From NCBI RefSeq assembly GCF_029868385.1, contig NZ_JARWNX010000062.1, positions 434,001-498,000 of the forward strand: a DNA stretch of 64,000 nucleotides, given 5' to 3'. Shown here one piece after another: positions 40,603 through 50,277 of this stretch. The stretch comes from Nocardia cyriacigeorgica (lineage in GTDB: Bacteria > Actinomycetota > Actinomycetes > Mycobacteriales > Mycobacteriaceae). The position numbers and the translations under genes are program-made. The first letter of the stretch is position 1; each line of letters starts with the position of its first letter. The notes under the pieces were generated by a model. The model had not been told where the DNA came from. It saw nothing but the letters and a program-made list of their open reading frames with translations, and did no database searches.

Positions 40603-42434
40603 AGCGGCCGGACCTCCTCGATCTTGCCGTGCCCATCACCCTGTTCGGGTGGTGGGGTCCCCTTCACCAGCGATGGCGAGCCGATCAGGTCGGTGATCAG
40701 CGTCTTTCGCTGTGGATCATGCTGCACGATCGAGTTCTTCACCTCGTCAGCGTATTCGCCCTCCCACCAGGGAACCGTGCGCACCAGGACCGGCGGCGCG
40801 CCCGAGGGGAAGACGATGACGCGACCGCGCGGCAGCGTCGCCAACGCCTGAACCGTGAACGTCTTCGAGGAGCCGAGTGAACGCGAATAGCTCTTGCCGC
40901 CTTTGGATTCCGACACCGAGGCGGAGATCGCGGAATGCTCGCCGATCGCTTCGGACCGTTCCCGCAGGAAGTTCGTATCGTCGACACCGCTGCCGAGCAC
41001 CTTGATATTGGCCGCCGACCACAGCGCGTTCATCCCGGCATCGCCCCAACAGCGCACGCCCTGCGCCCAGGACTGCAATACGGTCATCACGACGATGCCG
41101 CGCGAACCGAAATGGCTGTACTGCTTGGGCAGATCCTTCCAGCGCACGACATTGGCCGCCTCATCCAGCACGGCCAGCAGCGGGATCGGCAACCGCCCAC
41201 CCGCCGACCTCGACGCCTTGCGCATCGCCACATCGATGACCGCCTCGGTGAGCGCACTCACCAAGGGGGAGGCGGAACCACGCCCTTCCAGCGAGAGGCT
41301 GTACAGCGTGCCGTTGCGATCGATGAAATCCAGTTCGTCGAACTGCCTCCGATCCGGTCCGGGTGTGATCCAGGGATGCACATTGGTCAATTTGAGGCAG
41401 CGGGTCATTTTCTTCGCGGTACCGAAGATTCCGCTTCGCGTGCGCTGGTCGGCGTTGTACTGCGACGACAGACCCGACGCCGTGTAGTCGTGACCGGAGT
41501 TACGCAGCAAGACGATCGGCTCGGTATCACCCGGATCGGTGACCCATTCCCACACCTGCGTGATCGGACGGTTGCCGACCGCGGCGGCCAGGAACAAGCC
41601 GGCGAGCAGGTCCTCGGCCTCGGGATCGAAGAACGCGTCCGTCTTGGCATCGGAACCGTCGTCCCCGTCGGCGAAATGACCGGCAAGCCGGGCGGCCCGC
41701 ATCTCGCAGCCCTCATGTCTGGCATCGACCCAGGCCAGCGGATCCCAGTACCACGTCGGCTCCTCGCCCGCCACGCCCTGCGGGTCGAACACGAAGGTCG
41801 GGCTGCCCTTGGCTTCGCGCACATCGCGGGTCGCGTCGACCACATCGCGTTTGTTCGAGGTGGCCAGCACCGGGCCGATGGCGGTGAGGATGGCCGGAAT
41901 GACGCGGGAGGTCGATTTGCCCTGGCGCGGACCCCAGATGTCGAGGTGCAGATCCTCATAGGAGCCGTACAGCATCACACCGTCGGCGACGCCGATGCCG
42001 ATCGGGACGCCGGGTGCGTCGTCGTAGCCGAGGCGGACACCGAGTTGTTTGGCCTTCTCCCGCACACCGGCTTCGGTGAGCGAGGCGATGGCGCCGCCGT
42101 TGCCCATCACATCGGCCTTATCGTCGACGCCGAGCCTGCCCTTGCTGCGTTGGGCCTTCATGCGGCGCCGGAAGACCACGATCCCGACCGCCGTCGCGAT
42201 GACGAGCAGCACGATCACCGTCGACGCCCGCGGCCATTGCAGATTGCCGCGGATGAGATCGGCGACGATCTCGATCGGGTTCACCGGGATGTCCTGGCGG
42301 GTCACCGCGAGCATATTGCCCAGATGCAGGGCGAGCCACAGTGTCGCGAGGATCGCGCCGGCCGCATAGATCAGGATGAGGGAGGCGTCGGGTCCGACAG
42401 CAGCCGGATCCTTCACCGGTTTCTTTTTCGCCAT
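40599..42434 (-). CDS. type IV coupling-protein ATPase (VirD4/TraD-like)
   Basis: 611 residues. Two N-terminal TM helices (~18-42 and ~70-88), then the RecA-like motor. Walker A is GPRQGKST at 168-175 and Walker B is LLAVLDEAAN near 435. The TraM/TraD C-terminal recognition features include QYSHFGSRGIVVMTVLQSWAQG and the later LPRGRVIVFPSGAPPVLVRTVPWW. Such proteins feed substrates, usually a relaxase-DNA complex but sometimes proteins, into a T4SS channel. No relaxase is present here, so its substrate is open. ATG with GGAGGCAGGT upstream. Confidence 0.9.
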   Translation of the reverse strand: MAKKKPVKDPAAVGPDASLILIYAAGAILATLWLALHLGNMLAVTRQDIPVNPIEIVADLIRGNLQWPRASTVIVLLVIATAVGIVVFRRRMKAQRSKGRLGVDDKADVMGNGGAIASLTEAGVREKAKQLGVRLGYDDAPGVPIGIGVADGVMLYGSYEDLHLDIWGPRQGKSTSRVIPAILTAIGPVLATSNKRDVVDATRDVREAKGSPTFVFDPQGVAGEEPTWYWDPLAWVDARHEGCEMRAARLAGHFADGDDGSDAKTDAFFDPEAEDLLAGLFLAAAVGNRPITQVWEWVTDPGDTEPIVLLRNSGHDYTASGLSSQYNADQRTRSGIFGTAKKMTRCLKLTNVHPWITPGPDRRQFDELDFIDRNGTLYSLSLEGRGSASPLVSALTEAVIDVAMRKASRSAGGRLPIPLLAVLDEAANVVRWKDLPKQYSHFGSRGIVVMTVLQSWAQGVRCWGDAGMNALWSAANIKVLGSGVDDTNFLRERSEAIGEHSAISASVSESKGGKSYSRSLGSSKTFTVQALATLPRGRVIVFPSGAPPVLVRTVPWWEGEYADEVKNSIVQHDPQRKTLITDLIGSPSLVKGTPPPEQGDGHGKIEEVRPL

Positions 42435-42470
42435 ACCTGCCTCCTGATTGTTCCCGTGTGGAAAGCGTTG

Positions 42471-43079
42471 TCACCGATACCCGTCGAGCCGCCAGCCGTC
42501 CGGTGTGCGGACGACAGTGGCGATGACGGTGGCGGGCGGGAGATGTTCCTCGCGCCCGTCCGGATAGACGGCGGTCTGCTCGATACCGATCTTGAACTGC
42601 TGCACATTCGGATCCGCGCCGGCCGGAGCCTTCTCCCCCGACGCGAAGGTGAACGCATCGATCCGCGCGCCGGCGCTCGACCATTCCGACCAGCGCAGCG
42701 TCGGTCCCGGCGTGCCATCATCGGCGGCCGAACCGTCGACGACACGGATCAAGCTGGGCCCGAGCCATTTCCGTGCCCGCAGGAGCGAGTCGCCCTGATC
42801 CTCACCGACCGGTTTCCAGGTGTAGATCTCCCGCAGTGCCGCGACCGCGACGCCTTCGGGGGTTACCGGGTCGGGCGCCGGAACCGCTTCCAGCCGACGG
42901 GTCGTCGAGGTGGCGGGACCGTCGCCCGGACCCGCCTGTTCCTGTTCGCGACCGCAGGCCGCGCTCAGCATCGCGATGCCCGTCACCAGCACCACCACCA
43001 GTTTCGCGTACGCCGATACCCTGTTCTTCCAGGCTAACCGCCCGCGCCGCCGGTTCGGCACTACCGCACGCGTGTTCAC
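42471..43079 (-). CDS. lipoprotein of the secretion cluster
   Basis: 202 residues. Basic start (VPNRRRGRLAWKNR), hydrophobic helix, and lipobox LSAAC with Cys42. The mature part has a Thr/Pro linker and an alpha/beta domain (ALREIYTWKPVGEDQGDSLLRARKWLGPSLIRVVDG... ATVIATVVRTPDGWRLDGYR) with an SnoaL/NTF2-like rhythm. It is similar in layout to the two other lipoprotein/membrane proteins of the operon and may play a VirB8- or VirB7-like assembly role (inference). GTG start overlaps the stop of the hydrolase gene. Confidence 0.72.
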   Translation of the reverse strand: MNTRAVVPNRRRGRLAWKNRVSAYAKLVVVLVTGIAMLSAACGREQEQAGPGDGPATSTTRRLEAVPAPDPVTPEGVAVAALREIYTWKPVGEDQGDSLLRARKWLGPSLIRVVDGSAADDGTPGPTLRWSEWSSAGARIDAFTFASGEKAPAGADPNVQQFKIGIEQTAVYPDGREEHLPPATVIATVVRTPDGWRLDGYR

Positions 43080-44761
43080 AGCACTCTCCTCGCTCGCGCG
43101 TCGCCGGGAACGGGCGCCTCGGCGACCCCACCCGCGGACCGCGCGTCCGCGCCGGGCGCGGAGCGGATCATCTGCCCGTCACCGGTGTAGACGCCGACCT
43201 GGGCGGGACCTCGCGGACCGAATTCGCTGAACACGAGGTCACCGGGTGCGATCGCGTTCAACGACACCTCGACCCCCGCCTCCCACTGCTGTTCCGCGGT
43301 GCGCGGCAAGGTGATCGCGCCGGAGGACGCGGCGAAGACGGCGGCGGCGGTGAGGCCGGGGCCGTCGAGCCCGCCGCCGGTCGGCCCTTGTGGACCGCCA
43401 CCACCCCACACATACGGTGTGCCGAGCCAATCGTGTGCCGCTTCGACGACCTGGCTGCCACCGCTGCCCTCACCCGGTGTGAACCGGCCCAGTGAACCTG
43501 GCGCGCGGTACTGCGGTTCCATCGCCAGGATGTTCGCGACGTAGGGGTGGGTCTCGGAGTAGTGGGCGGCAACCTGATTCGGCATACCGCCGGAGGCCAG
43601 CACCGCGCCCTCGCCCGCGTTGTAGGCGGCCAGCGTCAATGAGACGAGATCGCCCTGTACCCGGCCTTCGGACATCCAGCCGGAGATCTTGTGCGCGATG
43701 GCGCACATATAGCGGCCCTGGCCGACGATGGCGTCACCGTCGTCCCAGACGCTGGCCACGCCGTTGCCGTCGGCGTCGATCACATACGGTTGCCCGTCAT
43801 CGGGATTGATACTCGCCGCGGTCCCCGGCAGGAACTGTGCCAGACCCTGTGCGCCCGCGGGTGAGGTGGCGCCGCGACGGTAACCGGATTCCTGTCTGCC
43901 CTGCGCCGCGAGCAGCGACGGAGTGACTTCCGGGCAGATCGAACCCGCACGGCGATACCAGATCTCGAGTTCCGGCGGCACCTTTCCGTCGGCCAGTGCG
44001 CCACCGGCGCTGCCGAATCCGCGCACGCACTGCGGATCGGTGGAGAAGGCCTGCGCGCCACCGACGTCCGGGGTGGGTGCGCCCTCGAGCCACGGCATCG
44101 GATCGATCTGACGACCACCGGTGAACCGTCCGCCCGGCACGACCTCGAAATGCAGATGCGGGCCGCTGGATTCACCGGCCGACCCGACGTAACCGATGTG
44201 CTGACCCGCGCGGACGGTTTCACCGACCCGCACGAGCACCCCGCTGTCCCACATATGCCCGTACACCGCCGAATACGCGCGGCCATTGGTGTCGACGGAA
44301 TCGACGACGATCCAGTTGCCGAACCCGGAGGCCGGGCCCGCGGCCACCACCCGGCCATCACCGACCGAGAAGATGGGGGTGCCATCGGCGGCCGCCATAT
44401 CGACGCCCTTGTGCCCGCCGCCGCGGGAACCGAAGACATCGGACACGCTGTAGGTGCCGGTGGCCAGTGGCAGTGTGCGACGCAGCGACCCCACGCCAGC
44501 GGCCAGCGACGGCGTCGCGGTGATCGCCGGATTCGCCTGGGCGGCAGGGCTTGCCGATGTGGTCGCCGAGGGTGCGGCGCCCGCGGCCCGCGGATCGCCG
44601 GGCGCGTAGCCGCCCAGCGGGGGCAGCACGGTCTGGGTGGGGCCGAGGACGGAACCACCCTCGCACGGATCGTCCACCGACGGCAGCACGATCACCACCA
44701 CCAGCATCATCAGCCCGAGCATCGCGCCGACGACCAGCGCGAGCACGGAGCGCACGTTCAT
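43076..44761 (-). CDS. three-domain peptidoglycan hydrolase with inactive-looking NlpC/P60 domain
   Basis: 561 residues with an N-terminal TM helix (~5-27). An M23 endopeptidase domain (~100-225) has His117 and Asp121 in HKGVD and the H-L-H pair at 202-204. A lytic transglycosylase domain (~265-410) has Glu291 in RQESGYRRGATSPAGAQGLAQF. An NlpC/P60-type domain (~435-555) completes it. In the last, the usual LDCSGL is LDGPGL (Cys to Gly at 467) and the His of the HVGIY motif is Gln521 (AQVGVY), so cysteine-peptidase activity is unlikely. The first two domains look intact. It would open the wall for the secretion channel. ATG with GAGGG upstream. Confidence 0.88.
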   Translation of the reverse strand: MNVRSVLALVVGAMLGLMMLVVVIVLPSVDDPCEGGSVLGPTQTVLPPLGGYAPGDPRAAGAAPSATTSASPAAQANPAITATPSLAAGVGSLRRTLPLATGTYSVSDVFGSRGGGHKGVDMAAADGTPIFSVGDGRVVAAGPASGFGNWIVVDSVDTNGRAYSAVYGHMWDSGVLVRVGETVRAGQHIGYVGSAGESSGPHLHFEVVPGGRFTGGRQIDPMPWLEGAPTPDVGGAQAFSTDPQCVRGFGSAGGALADGKVPPELEIWYRRAGSICPEVTPSLLAAQGRQESGYRRGATSPAGAQGLAQFLPGTAASINPDDGQPYVIDADGNGVASVWDDGDAIVGQGRYMCAIAHKISGWMSEGRVQGDLVSLTLAAYNAGEGAVLASGGMPNQVAAHYSETHPYVANILAMEPQYRAPGSLGRFTPGEGSGGSQVVEAAHDWLGTPYVWGGGGPQGPTGGGLDGPGLTAAAVFAASSGAITLPRTAEQQWEAGVEVSLNAIAPGDLVFSEFGPRGPAQVGVYTGDGQMIRSAPGADARSAGGVAEAPVPGDARARRVL

Positions 44762-44777
44762 GACACCCTCGCAGGGT

Positions 44778-45086
44778 TCACGTGCGGCGCCGGGCTTCGT
44801 TGAGGGTGTCGGCCAAGGCCCGGTTCATCTCCGCCGCCGCGGCCAGCTGCTGCTGTAAGAGGGCGACCTTGCGCCGCAGCGCCACCGCGTCCATCCGCTC
44901 GAGTCCCGTCCCCTCGGCGGCACGCACCCAGTTGCGCACCGAATTGGTGTGCACCCCGATCTGTTCGGCCACCACCCGGCACGCCTCGGACTCGCTGCGC
45001 AACTTGTCGGTGAGCGCGATGACCTGCTCGACAGCGGCGTCGCGCACCTCCGGCGATACCTTGCGATAGGAACGGTGCGGCATCAT
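44778..45086 (-). CDS. IS3-OrfA-like helix-turn-helix/coiled-coil protein
   Basis: 102 residues. RKVSPEVRDAAVEQVIAL...SEACRVVAEQIGVHTNSVRNWVRAAE resembles the HTH of IS3-family OrfA transposase subunits, followed by the typical C-terminal coiled coil (ALRRKVALLQQQLAAAAEMNRALADTL). No OrfB, terminal inverted repeats or target duplications surround it. Its ATG overlaps the VirB4-like stop (ATGA) and it sits inside the operon, so it looks domesticated, perhaps as a regulator or structural adaptor (inference). Confidence 0.75.
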   Translation of the reverse strand: MMPHRSYRKVSPEVRDAAVEQVIALTDKLRSESEACRVVAEQIGVHTNSVRNWVRAAEGTGLERMDAVALRRKVALLQQQLAAAAEMNRALADTLNEARRRT

Positions 45087-47206
45087 GCGGCGCTCCCGCC
45101 CGCCGAATCCGAACCGCCGGGGTCGGCGCCACCCGAGGAGCCCGGCACCCGGTTGAACTCGTCGAACCGTTGATTGGTGTCGTGGATCCCGCTTTCCTTC
45201 TCCGACAGCGTGAATTCCATGTGGAACGGGATACCCGGGCGGCGGTCCTCACCGATCTTGAGCAGGAATTTGCCGGTACCGGGCGGTGAGGGCCGCACCT
45301 GACCCGGTTTGAGCGCCTCACCGGTGAGCGCCTGCGGCGCCGACCAGCCGGTGACCATCTCCTCCTCGGCAGAGGTGAACGGGATCGTGCTGTCGAGCCG
45401 TTTGATCTCCTCGGCGGGCAATGCGCCGAAGATCTTGGCGCGCGCGCGTTCCAAGAAACCGAGGGCCTTGGCGATGGCCGCTTCCGAACCCAGCGACTGG
45501 AGATCCTTGATGGTGTGGCTGATCATGATCAGCGCGGTGGCGATACCACGTTGCAGACGGGTCAGTTCGTCGACGCGGTCGACCATGAAGTCGCCGAGGC
45601 CGAGCACCTGCCACAGCTCGTCCATCACCACCTGGAAGTAGCGTTGCGGCGCCATCCCCGCGTCGGTGAGCGTATGAGCGGCCTCGACCGCCGCGAAACC
45701 ATCCGCCCAGCAGGCCAGCATCACCGCGGCCTTGAGTTTCTTGTCGCCCTGCGGGATATGCGAGACATCGATGCAGACGGCGACCGATTCGGTGTCGATG
45801 GGCACCGAGGTCTGGCCGTTGAACACCGCGCCGAACGGGCCCTGGGTGAGTGCGCGCAACGACCGGCGCAGGTTCTTGATCGCTACCTGGTATTCGGCGG
45901 TATTGTCGGCGCCCGCGTCCAGCATCATCTCCTCGCCGCCCGCGACGATCACCTCGAGCAGATCGTCCATGATGGGCGGCTGGTCGGGGGTGAATCCGCT
46001 CCCCGGCCGGTACAGGATGCGCAATGCGGTGGAGATCAGGGTCTCCTCGAAATCGCGTACCCGAGCGCCGCGGACCAGCTCCACCAGGCCCGCGATCAGT
46101 GTCACCTGGCGGGCACGCAGATCCTGGAGCACCTGTAATTGCAGTGCGGGCAGATGATCCAGCTGCGGCACCACCGCACCGAGGACGCCCGCGGCCAGCG
46201 GATTGAGCTTGCCGTGCCCGTAACCGAGATCGATCACCTGACCGCCGACCATCTCCACCATCTTGCGATAGTCGGGTTTGACGTCGGCCAGGATCAGCGG
46301 CGTGATGCCCTGGGCGATACCGCCGAGCACGATCCGGCGCACCAGCGAGGATTTACCGAAACCGTTGAGCCCGAGCACGAACAGGCTTGGCGCGGTGATG
46401 AAACTGCCGCGCATGAACCAGTTCATCGGATCGAAGCACACCGGTGCCCCGGTGTGCAGATGCGAGCCGAGCGGGGTACCGATCAGCGGTGCGCCCGCGC
46501 CGACCGACCACGGCCACAGACCGGCGACCTGGGCGGTGGTGGCGCGATACTCGACCGGGCGGCCCACCACGTTCATCCGGCCGCCGCCCGCGCCCGCGTA
46601 GCCGCGGTCGGTGAGTTCGGCGACCTGACGGTCGAATCCGTCCTCGAAGGTCTGTTCGGCGCGCGCGGCATAGTTGCGGCGGCGGATGTCATCGGTGCGG
46701 ACGCGGAAGGTGGCCCACGCCGCGCGCAGCCCGGACTGCTCGCGGCTGATCATCTCCAGCCGGGCGCGGGTCTCGTCATCGAGCAGTGGTGGCCCGGACT
46801 GTTGTCGCCGCTCGGCCCTGGCCTTGGCCCGCTGGGCCGCACGGTCCTGTTTCGGCGTGCGCATCGCGCGGTCGGCGGCCTTGTCGAATTTCACCGGGCG
46901 GGCCCGGTGCGGCTCGGTGCGTTCGGGCCGGGTACGGCCGCCGCGGCCGGTGGCGGACGTGGCGCCCGCTGCCGGATCGGTTCTCGGCGTATCGGTACGC
47001 GAGCGCTCACCGTCGGCGCGCGGCCCACCGGTGCGCGGACGTTGGCCGCCCGTACGTGGGGTGCGGCGGTCCCTGGCGGGTTCCTCCCTGGTGGAATCGC
47101 GCCGACGCTCGGGCCGCGCCCATTCGTCGTGGTCGGATTCGGTCCGCCGAGTGCGGCGGGTGGTCTCCTCGCGCTCCCGTACGGGTGGCTCGTGCTCGCG
47201 TGCCAT
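45083..47206 (-). CDS. VirB4-like secretion ATPase
   Basis: 707 residues. The first ~140 are Arg/Glu/Thr-rich and disordered. The motor has Walker A LGLNGFGKSS at about 278-287 and Walker B FQVVMDELWQVLGLG in the C-terminal half. Further motifs include LADVKPDYRKMVEMVGGQVIDLGYG and GIATALIMISHTIKDLQSLG. It would power assembly and substrate transfer. The ATG at 47206 is preferred; upstream TTG extension lacks a ribosome-binding site. The stop overlaps the start of the HTH gene. Confidence 0.88.
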   Translation of the reverse strand: MAREHEPPVREREETTRRTRRTESDHDEWARPERRRDSTREEPARDRRTPRTGGQRPRTGGPRADGERSRTDTPRTDPAAGATSATGRGGRTRPERTEPHRARPVKFDKAADRAMRTPKQDRAAQRAKARAERRQQSGPPLLDDETRARLEMISREQSGLRAAWATFRVRTDDIRRRNYAARAEQTFEDGFDRQVAELTDRGYAGAGGGRMNVVGRPVEYRATTAQVAGLWPWSVGAGAPLIGTPLGSHLHTGAPVCFDPMNWFMRGSFITAPSLFVLGLNGFGKSSLVRRIVLGGIAQGITPLILADVKPDYRKMVEMVGGQVIDLGYGHGKLNPLAAGVLGAVVPQLDHLPALQLQVLQDLRARQVTLIAGLVELVRGARVRDFEETLISTALRILYRPGSGFTPDQPPIMDDLLEVIVAGGEEMMLDAGADNTAEYQVAIKNLRRSLRALTQGPFGAVFNGQTSVPIDTESVAVCIDVSHIPQGDKKLKAAVMLACWADGFAAVEAAHTLTDAGMAPQRYFQVVMDELWQVLGLGDFMVDRVDELTRLQRGIATALIMISHTIKDLQSLGSEAAIAKALGFLERARAKIFGALPAEEIKRLDSTIPFTSAEEEMVTGWSAPQALTGEALKPGQVRPSPPGTGKFLLKIGEDRRPGIPFHMEFTLSEKESGIHDTNQRFDEFNRVPGSSGGADPGGSDSAGGSAA

Positions 47207-47213
47207 CAATCGC

Positions 47214-48704
47214 TCACCCCGCAAGTGCTTTCGGAATCGTCGCGTGTTCGGGCAGGATCACTCCGCAGCCGAGTGAGGCCGCGAAGGCCGCCGCCTGGTA
47301 GCGGTAGCACCGCCGGATCTTCAACCGCGCCTGTGTGGACAGGTCGCGGGTGATCGCCTCGATCCGCGGCAGATCGCCGCGCAGGGGCTCGGTGATGGTC
47401 ACCAGCGCCCCGAAGCGGGTCACGCCGTGGCCACGCGCCTGCTCCTCACGGGCCTGCTGGGTGGCGCCGACCCGCAGTGTCGCCGACGCGGAGACGACTC
47501 CGCGTTCGCTCTGCTGAGCCACCAGCGCGTTCTTGAAGTCGTCATCGACGATCTCGGCGGCGTCGGCGGCTGAATGCGGACGGTACACGATGGCGATACG
47601 CTTACGTGGCACTTCGGGATTCGGCGCGAGTAGACGCTGCAATACCCGTTCGTCCACGGCGCCCTCCGGCGCCGCGTCCATCTCCCAGGTGACCGAGCGG
47701 CCGCCGTCGTGCACGAAGTGATCCCATTTCTCGTCGTGCGAGATGGGGCCCGCGTCGGCCCAGTCCAGGCCGTGGCCTTCCGGATCACCGGCGGCGACCT
47801 CGAGATCGGCCTGGGCGGCCGGATCGTAGCTGCGCCGGATGAACGAGATCACCTCATCGGCCGCCATCGGCTGGGCCCGCACACCCGCCTCGGCGAGCGC
47901 GGCGCAGATGCCCGGCAGCCTGCGCCCGATCTCCACCGCCTCCTCGGCCGGGTTCTTACGCCGCTCGGCGGTGGTGGCCTTGAAGGTGATCGCCACGCGC
48001 GGCAGCAATTGCACCCGCTCCTGCGGCAATTCGGTGGCCAGCTCGTACATCACCTGCTGGGCCAGCTCCGGCGCCTCCGGCCGTGTGATCGTGGAAACCT
48101 CGGTGAGCAGCCGGTTTCCGGTTTCCGGCACCGTATCGATGACGGGCACGACGGCGACGATATCGCTGGTCTGGCCCACCGAGGCGAGGAACGTGCCCCA
48201 TGCCGAGACCCAGCGGTCGATCACCGGCTGGTCGACCGCCTCATGTCCTTGCGGCCAGGCCCGCAACACCACGGTGTACTGGGCGAACTGCGGCAGGTGG
48301 ATCATGCCGAAGCTGTAGCCGCCGGCGTCGATGCCCTCGTACAGCTTCGACGGAGCCAGCAGCCCCGGCAGCCGGGTGACCCCGCCCGGAATCCGGGAGA
48401 ATCGGCCGCCGCGGTACACATGCTCGCCGCGATTGCGTGAACGCATCCAGTTGAACATCATCAATCCCGTCTCGTAGCCGGAGCGGCCCCCCGTCCGCCA
48501 CACCAGTGGAACCATCACCGCGACGCCGAAGCCACCCACGATCAGCCCCCATTGGAAGCCGCCGACCATCGCGGTGATCAGCGCGGTGATCACGACGACG
48601 AAACCGAGCACGGTCTCTTCCCAGCGCAGACCGAAAAGTCCGGCACTGCGCGGTTTCTGCCACAGGCCGTAGGAACGGCGCTCGTAGGTGTCTGTGCTCG
48701 TCAT
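47214..48704 (-). CDS. SCO6880-family secretion component
   Basis: 496 residues, opening with RRSYGLWQKPRSAGLFGLRWEETVLG, the diagnostic SCO6880/PrgI-like start. Two TM helices at ~30-48 and ~50-68 are followed by a large cytoplasmic domain equivalent to a VirB3-VirB4 N-terminal region (YRGGRFSRIPGGVTRLPGLLAPSKLYEG...). In actinobacterial T4SS this protein precedes and works with the separate VirB4-like ATPase. The ATG overlaps the stop of the channel gene (ATGA). Confidence 0.87.
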   Translation of the reverse strand: MTSTDTYERRSYGLWQKPRSAGLFGLRWEETVLGFVVVITALITAMVGGFQWGLIVGGFGVAVMVPLVWRTGGRSGYETGLMMFNWMRSRNRGEHVYRGGRFSRIPGGVTRLPGLLAPSKLYEGIDAGGYSFGMIHLPQFAQYTVVLRAWPQGHEAVDQPVIDRWVSAWGTFLASVGQTSDIVAVVPVIDTVPETGNRLLTEVSTITRPEAPELAQQVMYELATELPQERVQLLPRVAITFKATTAERRKNPAEEAVEIGRRLPGICAALAEAGVRAQPMAADEVISFIRRSYDPAAQADLEVAAGDPEGHGLDWADAGPISHDEKWDHFVHDGGRSVTWEMDAAPEGAVDERVLQRLLAPNPEVPRKRIAIVYRPHSAADAAEIVDDDFKNALVAQQSERGVVSASATLRVGATQQAREEQARGHGVTRFGALVTITEPLRGDLPRIEAITRDLSTQARLKIRRCYRYQAAAFAASLGCGVILPEHATIPKALAG

Positions 48705-50164
48705 CGCGGAATGGTGCTCCTACCGAGGTCGGGTGCGCGGTTGGCCCAGCGGTCGCCCGCGACGTCACCCATGGCTTGGTCTGCCCGGCTCATCCCGGCC
48801 GTCGCGGCTCGTGCCGCCCCGATCCGTCCGGCCGCGGCGGCCGCACCGGACGGTACCCCGGCCGCTCCTGCGGGCCCGCCGGAGGCTCGTGGTGGTTCGC
48901 CACCGCCGCCGCCGCGCGGGGGCGGAGCCGGTCGTGGTGCGCCGCCACCGCGTCCGCCGCCACCCGGCGGCGGACTGCCCGCACCGCTGACATAACCCGC
49001 CGATCCCGGTGCCGCGGTGCTCTTGACGCCGACGGCCTTCGTGCCCGCCAGCGCACCGATACCGGCCGCGGCCAGCAGCGTGCCACCGGTCGCCGTCAGA
49101 CCGGAACCACCACTGCCCACGATCGCGACGGCCGGGGTCACCAGGCGCATCAGGGCGGGCAGTACGAACGCGACGCTGCACAGCAGCACGATCGAGACCA
49201 GCATGCGCTGTGCCTGTTCGGCATCGGGCAACCCGGAGGTGCTGGTCAGCTCGTCGACGTGGCCCGCGGTGGTGAAGGCGATCATGTAGACGATCGCGGC
49301 GACCGGTTTCCACAGCATGAAGGCGATGATCCAGCCCACCAGCTTCTGATACGACTGCTTGCCGGTATTCATTCCCGAGGCGGCGGCCGCCAGTGGCAGC
49401 ACACCGGCCGCGATCACCAGCAGACCCTGCCGGACGATGGCGAGCACGATCTGGGCCAGCGCGCCGAGCAATCCGACGATCGCGATGATCAGCACCAGAC
49501 CAGGCGAGAAGGCTTGTAGCTTACTGGTTTTCACCATCAGCTCGGCCAGGTTCTTGGCATTGCCGTTCGTGGAGTCGGTGATGATCCATTCGGCGAACCG
49601 GTCGGAGGCGATGGTTCCGGCCACGATCACCGCACCGAGCATCCATGAGCTGAACACCACGCGCGCGAACATGCGGAACGATTCGGCCGCCTCGTTCATG
49701 ACGGCGCCGCGTCTGGCTTCGGCCAATCTGAGTCCGGAGATCATCACCGAGGCGATGAGCAACAGGATCTGCACCTGATAGGTGTAGTCGTTGATCTTGG
49801 TGAACAGCGAACCGGAATCGCTGACCGCCTCGTTGGGCACCTTCATCCAGAAGGTCAATGCGAGGATGATCGCCTCACCGAGGCCGTTCATCAAGGAGTC
49901 GACGACCTTGCCGAAGGTCGAATCCCAGGCCTTGTCCTTCACCGCGGTGGCGGCTTGGCCGGGGTGCGACGCCGCATTGCCCGCCTTGCACACCGCCGAG
50001 GCGGCATCACCGATGGACACACCGGGGATGCCGACATTGTCGAGGGTGTTGTGGATTTCGTTGCACGCCTCGTCGAAGCCGTAGGTCTGGCCGTAGGCCA
50101 CCGTCGGCGTCGCGATCATCACCGTGAAGATGACCGCGAAGATCGTGACAATTCGCCTCACCAT
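48701..50164 (-). CDS. VirB6/TrbL-like polytopic channel protein
   Basis: 487 residues. Cleavable signal at 1-26 (VRRIVTIFAVIFTVMIATPTVAYG), then about seven TM helices between ~90 and 375, including VQILLLIASVMISGLRLAEARRGA and LVLIIAIVGLLGALAQIVLAIV. The tail (~400-487) is Gly/Pro/Ala/Arg-rich and probably cytoplasmic. Layout is that of the inner-membrane channel subunit. The ATG at 50164 has GAGGGG 5 bases upstream. An alternative GTG at 50281 overlaps the preceding stop (GTGA, like its neighbours) and would add 39 residues before the signal peptide, which would be unusual. Confidence 0.82.
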   Translation of the reverse strand: MVRRIVTIFAVIFTVMIATPTVAYGQTYGFDEACNEIHNTLDNVGIPGVSIGDAASAVCKAGNAASHPGQAATAVKDKAWDSTFGKVVDSLMNGLGEAIILALTFWMKVPNEAVSDSGSLFTKINDYTYQVQILLLIASVMISGLRLAEARRGAVMNEAAESFRMFARVVFSSWMLGAVIVAGTIASDRFAEWIITDSTNGNAKNLAELMVKTSKLQAFSPGLVLIIAIVGLLGALAQIVLAIVRQGLLVIAAGVLPLAAAASGMNTGKQSYQKLVGWIIAFMLWKPVAAIVYMIAFTTAGHVDELTSTSGLPDAEQAQRMLVSIVLLCSVAFVLPALMRLVTPAVAIVGSGGSGLTATGGTLLAAAGIGALAGTKAVGVKSTAAPGSAGYVSGAGSPPPGGGGRGGGAPRPAPPPRGGGGGEPPRASGGPAGAAGVPSGAAAAAGRIGAARAATAGMSRADQAMGDVAGDRWANRAPDLGRSTIPR

Positions 50165-50277
50165 GTCAACCCCTCGTTGTCGTGCGGGGAATCGGTCCGG
50201 TCCAGCTGTTCGCCTGCCACCCTCGTGAGCTTCCCATCGTCGTACTGCCGTATCAGTGCTCTGCGTGTCCGTCGCGG

